From NCBI GenBank assembly GCA_033002965.1, contig JAURVB010013259.1, positions 310,001 through 374,000 of the forward strand: 64,000 nt of DNA, in the 5' to 3' direction. Position numbers and translations under genes: made by a program. This stretch comes from Piper betle (Eukaryota; Streptophyta; Magnoliopsida; Piperales; Piperaceae). The notes under the pieces were generated by a model, which was given only the letters and a program-made list of their open reading frames with translations, was not told the DNA's origin and ran no database searches. Positions within the stretch are counted from its first letter, which is position 1; each line of letters begins with the position of its first letter. Positions 11,531-24,334 of the stretch are shown here, piece by piece.

Positions 11531-11966
11531 GAGCATGCAATTATTAGGTGAGTAGGAGCCAGGACAAGAAGAAGTCCACGGTGGTAATTGGATTGAGCGT
11601 TTCGTCCAGATTATGCATGTTGGTAATCGACTTGATTTCCATATTGCACAAATCTTGTCTATCAGTGACGCCTTAGAAATTAAAATGCTCGCGCATGAAG
11701 ATGGGGGAATTCAGACGTCACCATGCACATTAATCATCCCCACTGGATTAACAAACAATATCTGGACCTCTTTAACTTATCTAATTTACAAAAGTAACAT
11801 ATACATAGGACAATTAATAGGACAAGAGTTTCAACATCATAATTCTGTGTGTAAAGTTTAACATATTGAGATCATATTTTGATTCTTAGAACTTTAAAGA
11901 AATATATGCAAATATGAGCTAATTTAATTCCCATTCAACTTGAACTTGAATAAATAAGCTCTACTC

Positions 11967-12005
<39 letters not shown>

Positions 12006-12660
12006 GATCACAAACTCTCGTAATTGAAGCCCAGTAATAGTCGTCTCAGCCTATGAGTCCTCGTAGCTGCTGCATATAAGAAGTAATAAGTCCATGGACT
12101 AGCCCTTTTAGTTGTCTTTCTTTCTGTTTTAAACTTCTACTCTGCGTAGGCGAAGAACTGAAGTTTGGGCCGCTAAGGATCAAGCCCACACCGAGCATAC
12201 AATTCAGAGTTAGGACGTTTTCAACTTTTACTTTGCAAATTGGTCATCTTCATGTATTTTTAGTTTTGAACTCGCTGCCAGGTTGTGATGCTGCCTTCAC
12301 TTTGTTAATGTCAACCTTCGCTGTTTAGTTCATAATTTAAACTGTTCATGACATATTATCCATCACGTCAAGGTGTATGATATTTAAGGTTGCATAGATG
12401 TGAAGTCTTTAATTTGAGTCGTTTGAACTCAAAATCTAACCAGGACTTCAAAAACAGATTTCAATGGCTAGCGGGTACGTTCCAAAATTTGGTTGTTGAT
12501 TTGTTTTAAATACCATTTTGGATTGGTACTTACTAGCTATATATTAGCATACATGAAGGTGCATATGTCAATGAGTCTGCAAAATAAACGAATTTCAAAA
12601 TTAGCTACCCGCATTCAAGTCTTGAATCTAAGCACAAAACCAAAATCAAAGAATGGCCCC
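11531..12660. other. Intergenic DNA with (TA)n at 11970-12002
   Basis: A pure AT dinucleotide tract occupies 11970-12002. Otherwise I see no gene, RNA or structured repeat. Confidence 0.5.
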
Positions 12661-12663
12661 TAT

Positions 12664-13103
12664 TAGGGTTGTTTAAAGCTCCATTAAACTCGATTTATCT
12701 TGATACTCAATTGAAAAACTCGATTCGAAGCTCAACTCGATATTAAACGAGTCAGGCCTAAGTTTATACGCGCACAACTCAACTCGACTTAAAGTTCTAT
12801 ATTTTAAATAAGGAATAAGATTTTTTGACCATATTTATATAATTTTTTTAAATAAATATAATTAAATTATAAAATATTATTATATAATATCAAATTTAAT
12901 AAATTTATTCATGATTAAATTATCTTTTATGTATAATTATGTCAAATTTAAGATATTTTAATTAAAAATTAAATTTTAGCATGAATTATGCAAAAAATAA
13001 TATCAATATTTATAAATTAAGTTAGCTCAAATTTAACTTGACTTGAATGTTTTTAACTTAATTCGAACTTGAAATAGACCGAGCCGTCAGCCCGAGGAGA
13101 ACC
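12664..13103. mobile_element. Possible hAT-type non-autonomous element with CTCGACTCGA-type ends
   Basis: A left end TAGGGTTGTTTAAAGCTCC leads into AACTCGAxTCGAAGCTCAACTCG repeats, then a very AT-rich centre. The right side again has TTAACTTGACTTGAATG and GACCGAGCC motifs. This resembles the hAT element at 46814-47450, which has a proven target duplication. I cannot find an 8-bp duplication here, so the borders are approximate. Confidence 0.4.
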
Positions 13104-13998
13104 CCTTGCACCCAATGTGTTGTAATTGGCACTAATGCGTTTGAATTTTGCAAACTGACATCTTTATGTTTGTTGTAGGCATGGCTGCTGATCGAATTAC
13201 CTTTGCATCAACCATTTGCAGGAGAGTTTAACATGGTATAACATTTGTCCGGGCTGTTGGTGAGAGGTAACAATTCAAATTTTTTATGCAAATTGCTTGT
13301 TGCGAGTTTAGGACCAGGAATAGTAGTCTGCTCCAAACATTTATTTACGGTTGATGGCTTCGATTAAGAAGTTAAATCATCTTTAATGCTAGCTCCATCT
13401 CTGCAAACTTCATCCTCGATGAGTCTCAAAGGAGGAGGGATGAAAACTCCATACATAATGTTGCGGTCACGCTATTTCGACATATGGTTAGTCTATTTCA
13501 TCTACAGGTTTAATTTAGTTTAACATTATTAATTAATTTCAACAATGTTAGTCCTTTCATATAACTATTTGCAATACTAAACGTTCAATTTTATTGAAAC
13601 CCAGGTCAGATTGAAAAAATCAAAATTCATACTCTAATTTTTATTGAGAGGAAAAAAAAGAATAAGCAAGTTTCATTCCGGACCATTTGATTGAACATAA
13701 GCAGTCAGATTAAACACGCGAACCTGCTAGGATAAATAGAAATCATAAACCCCATGCAGACGTGGAACTAAAAATAAAGGGATCACTATAATAATAGTAT
13801 TAGCAATGTAATCATACTCACAAAAGCAATGGTTTCTCCCAATAACAGAGCATATCATCATCGATCCAAAGAGGAACAATATGCATACCATGATATCTCA
13901 CGACTATGTCTTCCAGAATGCCAAAGACCTACAACCCCCATGCAATCTAATCTTGACATTCACCAGCTTTTCCGTGCTTTTCGTGAACAGAACCATCC
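13104..13998. other. Downstream flank of the 13999-14274 gene
   Basis: No further gene recognised. The part nearest 13998 should hold the 3' UTR of the minus-strand gene. Confidence 0.4.
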
Positions 13999-14274
13999 TC
14001 AACACCCCCTACGCTTCTTCCTCATATCTGCTCCCCATCTGGTCACAACCACCTTTTCAGCATTAGCTGTCTCCGACGTCCACAGCCCGGCAGCTCCTGA
14101 TCCATTGCTGGAGAAAGGCATGACCATCAAGTTCCTGTCAAGAACATGAGAGACAGAAACCAACTCAAATGAATCATAGAGAGGACTGCCACAGTCCCAA
14201 ACCTTGGCTGCTCTTCCTCCTTCGAGCTTCTCCTCATGATGCCCTGCCTCCATCATCTTCCCCAAGGAACTCAT
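13999..14274 (-). CDS. Small plant protein with KVWDCGSPLYDSFEL motif
   Basis: A single-exon gene of 91 codons plus stop. The protein starts MSSLGKMMEAGHHEEKLEGG. It carries KVWDCGSPLYDSFELVSVSH at about residues 24-43, then LDRNLMVMPFSSN, and ends in a basic tail DMRKKRRGC. Plants have a family of short uncharacterised proteins with a WDCGSxLYDSxEL core; I know no established function. There is no signal peptide or membrane segment. The start is the first ATG and lies about 82 bp below a clean TATA box (14356-14363). The motif recurs in the gene at 53225-53734, which is longer and has a different C-terminal half, so the two are diverged family members, not recent copies. Confidence 0.8.
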   Translation of the reverse strand: MSSLGKMMEAGHHEEKLEGGRAAKVWDCGSPLYDSFELVSVSHVLDRNLMVMPFSSNGSGAAGLWTSETANAEKVVVTRWGADMRKKRRGC

Positions 14275-14355
14275 GTTGGCACTCCTTTATAGGTTCTTGG
14301 GTTGTCTTTTAATCTAAACCTTTGTTCGTGTGTGATCCTTCTCTCTGCAATCTAC

Positions 14356-14363
14356 ATATATAT
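14356..14363 (-). promoter_or_regulatory. TATA box of the 13999-14274 gene
   Basis: Reads TATATATG on the minus strand, about 82 bp before the ATG at 14274. That spacing is consistent with a short 5' UTR. Confidence 0.6.
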
Positions 14364-14640
14364 GACAGATACACCATTATAGTTGACCTGACGTAAATGG
14401 CCATTTGTTTATTGTTTACCATCCTTGTGTATATGATTAATGTTCGCTTGTTTGTTTGTTTTTGACAGTTTGTAGCTCTTTGATTTGAGGAAAAATTGAA
14501 ATATTGAGAGCCGAGGTTCTTGATTTGTTGAATGAAGTTGTAGGTGGGAGCATGTTCTAATGGTTACAGGTTTTACTTTCTTTAATTGTAGGTGACATAC
14601 AGTGACACGCCAACGGCAAACAAACAGCATTACAAGTTAG

Positions 14641-15386
14641 TACCCAGGTTGTGAAAATCGCCGATTCTGAATTGCGAATCCAATTCCACTCCGATCGAAT
14701 GAAAACCGATTCAAAAACCTATTGAATCAGTTTTCATCCGAATCGATCCCTGAATCGGCCAATTCTAGCCGATTCGGAATCAGCCGATTTCGAGCGTAGG
14801 GGTGGGGCATGGCGGGTTGGGGCAGCGGCAGCGGGAGGGATAGGGCGGGGCTAGCGGGAGGCGGGCCGCGGCGGGCGCAAGGTGAGGCGCGGCATGCGAG
14901 GGCGGGGCGGGTCTGAGGGGGAGGGGGGCTGGGTGCGACGGGCACAAGGCCAGGCGTAGGGCAGGGCGGGGTGGGTCTAGGGGGAGGGGGGCGCAACAGC
15001 CACGACGGCGACGGGGAAGGAAGGCAGATGCAGGAGAAAAAATGTGAAGGGAAAGAAATAACACTCGTTGCATTCTCATAATAAAAATTTTTAACTCGTG
15101 TCTGAATAGAATCAAAAATAATAACCAACTTAAATAATTCAAAAAAATCTAAAAAAATATGAAAAAATATCATAAAATATAATACACACAATAATATCAA
15201 AATAACATCAATATCTAATTTTTATATATTTATGTTATGAGTTGTCAAATTATTATATATGACCGATTTGGACTTGTTCAGACCGATCAACTAAACCGAT
15301 TCCTGTCTGATTGAAACCGATTTCGATTCCGAATCTGACTTTCTCAAAAATCGATTTTAATTTCGATTCCGATTTATACAACCATG
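14641..15386. mobile_element. Non-autonomous TIR element with GC-rich core and ACCGATT-rich arms
   Basis: The arms are imperfect inverted repeats: CAGGTTGTGAAAATCGCCGA on the left against CATGGTTGTATAAATCGG from the right, both rich in CCGATTC / GAATCGG. Flanks are CAAGTTAG (14633-14640) and CAAGTTAC (15387-15394), a near-perfect 8-bp target duplication as made by hAT transposases. A GC-rich block (about 14800-15020) lies left of centre; an AT-rich block follows. No transposase is present. Confidence 0.6.
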
Positions 15387-15394
15387 CAAGTTAC

Positions 15395-18300
15395 AACCCC
15401 TCTTTCACCTACAACATGGCTTTGTTCTCGAATACTAATAAGACAAACGTCTAATTCTAATCCATTGACATTGGTCAACTTCACTTCAATCCTTTTTTTT
15501 AAAAAAAACTTCAATTTTTTAAAAAAATTTGGTGAAACTCTACAACTCAATTCTCAATATACTGCTATTTTATGAGGAACTAATTCTTCTTGGTTAGTGT
15601 TTATGTATGCTGAAAAGTGGCATCGTGGGAATTAAAAGGCAGGCAAATGTTGGGCAATATTGTTAATGTGGAAAGAGTTTGCAGGCCATCTACTATATAT
15701 ATATAAGAAAAAAAATTTATTTGTGACCTTTATGAACTTGTTGTCCTTTAAATTCATATTAGGTAGTTAAGGACGAGTATTTTAAAACTATTTATAACTA
15801 TTTACTCATAATTTCTTAAACCATGAAATAAAAAAATAACGAGCGCAGGGTTTACGAAGTTCAAACCTGAAAAATGTTCACAAATCTTTCAACTTAAGCA
15901 TCCATGTTCTTCATTCAGTGTATTCTGAATTGTCATGTGTGAAAGTATCCAAACCATCGACATATCAGTCAACGTTATCATCTTATGGTCTGTTCAATTT
16001 CGTTAATTAATTTATTGTATCCAAGCTAAGTGGCTGACCATCTCACATGGATTGCCATTAGCATTTTATTTTCTTACCATTTCCGCTTTCGTAAATCCCG
16101 CAATGTAAAAACTTTTGTGCACTTGTCTGTATGACTATATATCCTTTGTACTCGGTTGACGGGTGGTATAGATATGACCTACATTCAGGATTTGTGAATT
16201 AATAGAAATTATAAGAAGCAGGCAGCCTGCAACCAAACTTGGATCACCTTCATCATGGAGATACATTTAGCTCATGTTTTAATGATCAAGTTCAATTTTA
16301 AAAAATGTAAATGTGATTTTTTTTAAAAATAAGGTAATATTAGCTCATTTTATTTGAGATGTTCACAAATTCTAAATTTTCATTAAATATATATTTTTAT
16401 TTTTTAAAAAAATTAATAAAAAGACTTTTTTAATTCAGATTTCGAGATTTAGGCGAGACTCTACCCAGGGTCAATCGGACAAAAACGCAACAGGCTTGTT
16501 TGTATGTGTCGGGCCCTACGTAAAAAAATAAAAGGGGTGGATTTGTAATGTGCGTGCATGGGAACTGACTTCGGCCGCGTCGAGCAAATAAAAACAATAA
16601 ATCAAAGTGAAAGGGAGAAAGGGGAGAGATATGGGAGGAGTTGATCTCCTTGTCGTTCACCGCCTCTTCTCCTTCTTCATCGAAAGTGATTTTAGATTTT
16701 CTTAAGCTTCACCCCTCCTCGATCACTGAAAAAAGCAAACTCGAACGTGAGAGGGGAGGTGGAGAAGTTGGCCAGTCGGAGTAGAAGACCTCCACCAAGG
16801 AAGAAGAAAGACCAGTGGAGAGAAGTCTCCACCGCGCGAGTCCATCCAAGACTCCTCTCCGTTCCAGTGGTTCCAAACCTAATGAGGATAATATCTCTGT
16901 TTTTGAAGGTTCCACAGATAACATCTCTGTATCCAACTTTATTTTTTGTATTTGCGATTATTGTTTCGTAGGTAAGAGTGTCTTGATCCCAAGATCACAC
17001 GAACCTACTCGCACAACCCCATTCCACCGTTCGTGGAGGGTTCATCCTGCAAACAAAACGATTTATTTTTACCTAGCTACAAGCGTTGGGTTCATGCTTG
17101 CAAAATTCGATTTTGATTCAAACTTGAAGTTGAATTAAATTGAGTTAAGAGCCAAATCAATCATTTGGCAATTGCTAAAAACCTTGCATAATGCCACGTT
17201 TTGGCCTGGCCTAGTCGTCGCCTACATGGGCCATGGCCGCTGAACTCTCTAAACTGTTGTGAAGTTACTTGTAAAGCCCATTTCATGACTTCGAAAAAGC
17301 CTATAAAACAAAAGTTAGGAAGGAAAAAAGCCCATAACAGAAATTCGTCATTGCACAATCAACCCTGAACATGTAATGGATCGAGGAGGAAGAATATGTT
17401 GCAATCATGTTCTTATTAAAGAAACTTGGGCGAGATGTCGTCATGCGCCTGTTTATACCTAGTAAATTTTAATTTTATACGCATTTTTGTTGAATAATGA
17501 GATAGATGAAATAAATTGTATCGCTCATTTAATACTGTAGATTTGAGGTTCCGATTGGCTTTAAAGATTTTTTTTATTTTAATAAAAAGATAAATCATAA
17601 TTATTTAATTTTTTTTCAAAACAAATAAACACACTCTTATTATTAATAGGAAATTAAAAGACACGATTGGCCAGGTTCAAACTTGTAAACTCTATTATTT
17701 TTATTTTTATTTTTTAAAAAATTGAACTTCACGAGATTTGAACCCTTAAACCCATGCAAGAGGTAATTTTATTATATATTTTTTAAAAAAAATTATATTT
17801 TAATTAGTTGATTCTCGCAATCATACTTTTAATCTGAAATTAATATTAAGTTTACCTTCTTAATAACAAGAATAGGGCTCACCTTATCTCATTCATTATA
17901 CTATTGTTGTTTTATATTTGTTCTTTAAATGTAATGTTTTTTTAATCTTTCTTCGAGAATAAAAAAAAACGTAATGGGATGATCCCTTCATCTTGGTCAG
18001 GTGGCTGTCATGAAGACATATCACATGAGGTCCGAGTGCAAATTCGCCCACAGGTGCCGCTAAAATCCAAATTCAGTTGAATAAAATACCCACAAATTTA
18101 CTAATCATACTGGGTTGTCGGTGATCTCAGATCTAATCACCATTTACTCAGCCAGACCCGTTATTAATTTATTCGGCCATACGGTTGGATGGTTTCGATC
18201 GATGACAGCAGTTTCCAGGCTAAGGCAAGAATCAGTGAGCACTGTTCATGGCCGCGGCAATAGAGAGCCTCTATCTTCTTCCCCGACCGGAGGACGGTGT

Positions 18301-18715
18301 CCGACAGTGTTCTGAATATGTTCTGTAGAATTTGATCCGACGACATCGGCGATCCGATGAGAATAAATTACATACAATTATTGTTTTGTTCGATCGAATA
18401 ACTGACCAAATGATAAATAAAAATTATAAATTAATTATATATATTATATTTTTAAAATTTATTGTCAAATTACCTTTGACAATTATTATATTTAAAGTAC
18501 ATCAATTTTTCTTTTAAAATTAATTTATTATAATATAATATTTTTTTATTCAAATAATTTTTTTAAAAGAAATTTTTTATGACAATTGACATTGGGAAAA
18601 CTAAAAAAAGAAATAATGATTAGATAAATATTATATTAATTATTTGCGGTAAAAATTAATATTTATGATAAAAAAATAATTATAAAACAATACTAAATTT
18701 TTATATTAATCAAAT
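15395..18715. other. Intergenic DNA, unassigned
   Basis: Mostly AT-rich. A more mixed block at 16430-17140 has short open frames on both strands without a recognisable domain. A minus-strand GGGTTCAAATC at about 17730-17745 resembles a Pol III B box in isolation, but no tRNA fold is apparent. A GC-richer patch at 18115-18330 shows nothing recognisable. Confidence 0.35.
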
Positions 18716-20495
18716 GTTGAAGGGCGTTCGACCACGTACCGCCCACCTAATCATTGATTCCCCTCATCTACTCCTTCCCCTAACAACAAATCTCCGCTCT
18801 ATCTTTGATCCTTTGCCTTCTACCAGTACACTGCAGCGGCTGTTACCACCAGGCCTCCTTATTAATGTCTACATTTAATAGGATTGACTGTGAAGGCCAT
18901 GGCACCAATGGCCACCCAATGGAGCAATCTCTTCCCCCCGTGAAGTCGAGTATCTTGCAACGGAAAAGATAAGAATGGGTTAGTATCCCAGGTTCAGAAT
19001 GGCAAGTGGGTGACCATTTGCTTCAATGGTATTTGGCAGCTTCCCACTTTTCATTTTTGCGTTGAGCTTTCTTGTTCAAGAGGCCCTACATGCTCCAACG
19101 CGAATTCTATCATTCTTAAGGGTCATCGGATTCCAAGGAGGAAAGTGAGAAAAACCTGAAGGAGATGAATGGTGCAGGCTTGCAGCTGAATTACAAGTTA
19201 GTTGATTGTGTTAATATGCCAGCTGGGTTGTCATATCAATGACCCACGAGCGTTAAGATGCACAATCAATACCAAATACCTCATATCCACCATGTGAAAT
19301 TGTGTTAAAAGACTTAAAAAAGAGTAGTATCAAGTAATTGAGCAGGCGCTCTGTAAAGAAGAAGTGAGAAAGAAGGACAACCTTCAATGACTATTCTTTG
19401 CAAGTAATTTTTGTCCAAAGAGGGTGGTTGGAAACTTGGAGGAAGATTAAAGCTACAACCAATATCCAGACAAAACACATATTGGGAAATCAAAAGGTCT
19501 AACGAAAATGTTGGGTGTTTTTGTGAGACAACACATCTCAAAGGAAAAGCAAACTCTTTTTTCGGCACTAGTTAGCTTGCAAATAAGTGGTTCACATTCC
19601 CAAAGGCGATGTTCCTCTGTTGCGAAGAAAACGACGACCACTGTCTTCGACGTAAGAGGTGGGGCCCACCGTCACTGTTGTGCATGCTCTCTTTTCTTGG
19701 CTTTTCCATCAGCTCCAGCTGTTCACCCTTTCTCTGTGTTTCTCTTTTTCTTTTTTACCTCTAAATAAATTTGACGAATGATGGAATAGAGTTTACGATT
19801 GGTTTAGATTTAAGGTTTGGTGATTTATTACATTAGATTAGATAAAATGTCGTTGTCTAATCATGATACTTTTGGGTACGTAGGCTATAGATAGATCTGC
19901 CAATGACATTTTCATCTTTTGACACCCCTTTGCCACCTTTGATCCCCGAAGCCGAATCAAAACAAGCGTGTAAACACCAGTATGTGACATATACACACAT
20001 ATGAAACATAACATATATGAATAAATATGATCCAAATATTAAAGAAAAAAGCATGCGGATGAAACGAAAATATTATCTGTTCATCCAGGGGGACGAAGCA
20101 GTGTGGTAAATGTGACAGAGCAATAGCTGATGGCCATGAAACCTTCGTGTTCATCATTTCATCATTGAAATCATTTTTTTTGTGGGCAGAAAAATAAGGA
20201 AACGGCCGCAGTACTGTGTGGACATTCTCCTACGTTAATTCCAATTGCTGAGCATCGTTAGGCCACCGTATCATCGCACCCCCAAGTTGCTCTCTTTTTC
20301 TTCTCAAAGTGCATGCTCTCTCTGTGATTGATTATCAGAAAGCGCCACCTACATGACCGAGTGACGAGCTGGGCAGCGTGGGCAGCCTGCGTCTGTTCTG
20401 GTCTCTATCTTCTTTGTTATCGTTGCATTCATCTTTAATATTTTCCTCAGTCTTTCTTCTCTCTTCTTTGTTGTTGGGTGGGGGTGGTAGAGGAG
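18716..20495. other. Upstream region of the TBL gene
   Basis: About 1.8 kb of mixed composition with no coding region recognised. The part from about 20280 on is pyrimidine-rich (CTCTCTTTTTCTTCTC) as in many plant 5' UTRs. I could not pick a single TATA box with confidence. Confidence 0.4.
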
Positions 20496-23472
20496 ATGAT
20501 GAAGCATGCAAAGGTTGACTGGGACTCATGGTCTGTGGGGAAGCAGCAGCATATCTGGATAAAGGCGGTCGTCTCCCTGCTTCTCCCTGGGGCTTGCCTA
20601 TTCGTCTCTTTGTTTCTCGCTCTGTTGTTGTTGTTGCTCCGCCGGCTGATGGGACTTTGTATGTAGAAGAGACGAGCTCCGCCCAGACGCTCGGCTGCTA
20701 CCCCGGCCGCTGCTGCGGAGGATGTGGGAGGTCGCCCATCAGGAAAAGGTGAGGTCTTTGGGATGTGGGCTGGTTGGAAGAGCTCTCAAGCCTCCATTTT
20801 TTAAGAAGTTGTAAGGATGTTGGATTTGTTACTTTTCGTTGGTTGAACGTCTTGTTCTGACTTTCAATATTAACTGGTTAAAGATCTATGTTTGTTCTTC
20901 ATGCAGTTTGAATCGGGGAAATTTGCTGATGTTTGAACTTCAAAAAATAAAAAAATAAAAAGAAGAGATCAGAGATCATTACCTGATGAAATTTTTATTC
21001 TTTGCTTCTTCATGTTGTGTTATAGATTCATTTATTCTCTATCTTCAATGGTTCAGCACTAGCTTTGTTTCATATTCATATATCAGAGATCATGAGAAGT
21101 GAAGATCAGGATGATATTGTAAATCTTCATTTCTACATATGTTACATATTTGAAAAAAAATTGAGGGAATTTTGGCTATTTTTGTAAGATATTTTTGAAT
21201 TTTGCTCGTACTTTTTTTTTCAAAATCAGCTTGATTAGGAGTACTGGAAGTAGTTGGTATTTCTTTTTTTTTTAAAAAAATCTAATACCACTGAGATTTA
21301 TGGCAATTTACAGAGCATGTTTTCTGAATATAATTGAAAATTCTGCTTTTGATTATTTTTTAGAAATCAGGCCAGCCATAATTTTTTAGGTTAATTGAAA
21401 ATCCTGTAATTGATTATTTAGTAAAATTTAGATCAGTCATGATTTTTATTTGAACGCAGAGTATGCTTTCCTTTTTCTCTGTTGGTCTGGCAACTTAAGG
21501 CACTTTCTAACAACATTTTCAGGTAAATGTGATCTTTTCAGCGGGCAGTGGATCCCTAATCCAACAGGACCTGTATATAATAATGAAAGCTGCCGAGTTA
21601 TTCAGGATCATCAAAACTGCATGAAAAATGGCCGACCTGATACCCAATATCTGTACTGGAGATGGAAACCATCAGATTGTGAGTTACCTGTATTTGATCC
21701 ATTCAAGTTTTTGGGGACAATGAGGAACAAATCGCTGGCATTCATTGGAGATTCAATTTCTCGCAATCATGTCCAGTCATTGCTCTGCCTTCTGTCGCAG
21801 GTAATATAAACTGTTTTATCCTTTTCCTATTGGTGAAAGTTAAATCTTAGCTTACAGAAGGGTAACTGTTCCATTTACCGTTGTTCTTTCTATTTGTTTG
21901 TGCTCTTTGAGGAACAATGCAGACGCTAGTGTTATGACAATATTGATAGAAATATTCATTCTAAGCTGCACATTTTACCATCTCGAAAATAAAAGAGAAA
22001 AAGAGATTAGCCATGCGAGTTCTACGTCTACTTTTATTGGTGACATTGGAGCAATCGGGCTTCTAATTGTCCTTCATTTTAACACAATGATTGACTAGTC
22101 CTACCATGCAAAACATGCACTTGTATTCTGGTCATGGGGATTGTTTCCATTAGAAAGTGTGATTCTTTTCCTCACTGCTGTAAAGAGATTGTGTGTTTTA
22201 CTTTTTATCTTTTTTTTGTGTTACATATTCTACATCAAAATTTATTCTGCAATTATTTGCCTAAATTAAAAAACGGGTCAGTCATTGACTTGAATGTCAG
22301 ATTGATAATAGGTGACAGTTACCCTTTCTCATAAACAAATTGTTTGCAGATGCCTGTCACCACTTAGCCTTCTTCTAGGTGTACTTGTACTACCATTTCT
22401 TGATTGCTTGTTTAAATTGGATGATCCATTCATGTCCTATGTAGCTGCAATTGATCGGATTGGTGGAATCTATCAGCAATAGTTGAAGCACCTTTTACAT
22501 GCTATTCTCCAGCACAACAACCATTCGTCTAGTTATCAGTTTTTATGAAATTTTTATCAAAGTTGATTGTTGAAGAATTTATGGTCTTTTAACCATTTGA
22601 TCAATCTGTTTCATGGCAAACCAGGCAAAACACGGTTATTATGTTTTACAAAAATCATTTGGTGAAAGTAAGCTGAAGATTTTTTTCTCTCATTGAAGGT
22701 CGAGGATGCTACTGATGTTTATCATGACGAGACATACCAGAATAGAAAGTGGCATTTCCCCTCCTACAATTTCAGTCTCTCTGTAATCTGGTCCCCTTTC
22801 CTGGTGAAAGCTGAAATATTTGAAGACATAAGTGGTGTCTCCTCCGCTGAAATTCAGCTGCATCTTGACACTCTAGATACAACGTGGACTCACCAACTTC
22901 CCACTTTTGATTATGTGGTGGTAGGTGGTGGGAAATGGTTTCTCAAGGGTGCCATATATTTTGAAAATAACACAATTGTTGGTTGTCATTACTGTGAAGG
23001 GAGAAACTTGACTGAATACGGGTTTGAGCATGCTTACAGAAAAGCCCTTAGCTTGGCTCTTGATTATATCGTTTCATCTGATCAGCAAAGATTGGTTATA
23101 TTTAGGACTTGTACACCAGACCACTTTGAGAATGGCGAGTGGTTCAACGGAGGAACCTGTAAACGAACAATGCCATACAATGAAGGCGAAATTAGTATCA
23201 GTGCCCTGGACAAGATGTTTCATGACATTGAGCTAGAGCAGTTTGAAAAGTTGAAAGCCATGGTAACTGGAAAAGGAGTAGACATCAAACTTTTGGACAC
23301 TACTGGACTTTCATTGCTGAGGCCTGATGGTCATCCTGGTCCTTACAGACAATATCACCCATTTGCAGAAGACAAAAGTGCCAAAGTGCAAAATGATTGT
23401 TTGCATTGGTGCTTGCCAGGACCCATAGACAGTTGGAATGATCTGGTCATGGAAATGTTGCAAAGTAGCTAG
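20496..23472 (+). CDS. Trichome birefringence-like (TBL) polysaccharide O-acetyltransferase
   Basis: A TBL/DUF231 (PC-esterase) protein. These are Golgi type II membrane enzymes that O-acetylate cell-wall polymers, mainly xylan in the closest clade. Exons 20496-20658, 21523-21800 and 22699-23472 give 404 residues. A short cytosolic head ([16 protein letters not shown]) precedes a hydrophobic anchor at about residues 22-50. The TBL domain starts [18 protein letters not shown] at about 56. The GDS motif lies in [14 protein letters not shown] (Ser about 132) and the D-x-x-H pair in [17 protein letters not shown] (Asp about 380, His about 383), so the catalytic set is complete. Also seen: [34 protein letters not shown] and [12 protein letters not shown]. 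Exons 2 and 3 are certain. The exon 1 donor (GTATGT at 20659) was chosen because it restores phase and avoids the stop at 20664; a stronger-looking donor at 20748 does not fit the frame. Confidence 0.88.
21801..22698 (+). other. TBL intron 2
   Basis: Starts GTAATA after CTGTCGCAG and ends TCTCATTGAAG. AT/T-rich, as plant introns are. No nested gene seen. Confidence 0.85.
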
Positions 23473-24334
23473 AAACTGGAGGACGCCTGAATCTGTGTTT
23501 TTCATGGATGCAATGTTAGTTCACCCTTGTTAGTCTTCCAGGTTCATCAAAGCATGCGTCAGATAGTTCATTACACCACTGGAAAACAATGAAAAGGATC
23601 CGACTTATGAGTTGTTGTACGATCATCTGATGCAGCTAGCACGACAAATTTTTGTGTTCGATGATCACAAAATGTTCTTGGCATTATTTATCTTAAGCTG
23701 TTCAGCAAAATTGCTTTGTTTCTAGCCAGTTGTCAGGTTAAGGAAACAAATGCTATTGCGAATCTTTTCAGGGAATAGAGCTTGAGTGTTCGTCATTATT
23801 ATTCAGTCTTGTTTATTTTCAGGGATTCCCATTTTGATAGAATTAAATGGAGCAGAGGCTTTTGGCCATCAAATAGATGAATACTTCATATGCAGAAGCA
23901 GAGCTGTGAAGTAACACAAGCAAAGCTGCATATACATTCAGAAAAACATAAAATGGTTTTGAATCACCAGGAGAAAATGTTTTCAATATCATGTCTCCCT
24001 CCATTGTAGAAGCGGATTTACCCTTACTTCCTCTGAAAATGTAAAGGCACGACTCATAGTAGCCCAATGGGATGGGACAAATATTTAAAACAAGTAATTA
24101 AAATTACAGGTAGCGATGACAACCAGTTTCTTGAATCCGTCACTCTGGTTAGCTACTCGGCTGTTCGGTTTTTCGAGTTCAGCTAACATCTCCACTTTCC
24201 TCGGCTTCTAAACTTTTTAAATTTTTCTGGGTTTTGAATTTAATTTATTAGTGATGAAAAATTAAAAATTTTGATTATGATCTTAACATTGTCACAATGT
24301 ATTGTAATGTTTTTTTTTTTTAGTGGTGTCAACC
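23473..24334. other. TBL 3' flank
   Basis: Probably the 3' UTR for the first few hundred bases, then AT-rich intergenic DNA. No other gene recognised. Confidence 0.5.

Noticed and set aside
14727..15200. 157- and 120-codon proline-rich frames on the minus strand
   Set aside because: They lie within the TIR element and its GC-rich core; composition artefact.
17690..17840. Minus-strand GGGTTCAAATC considered as the B box of a tRNA or SINE
   Set aside because: No A box at proper distance and no arms can be folded.
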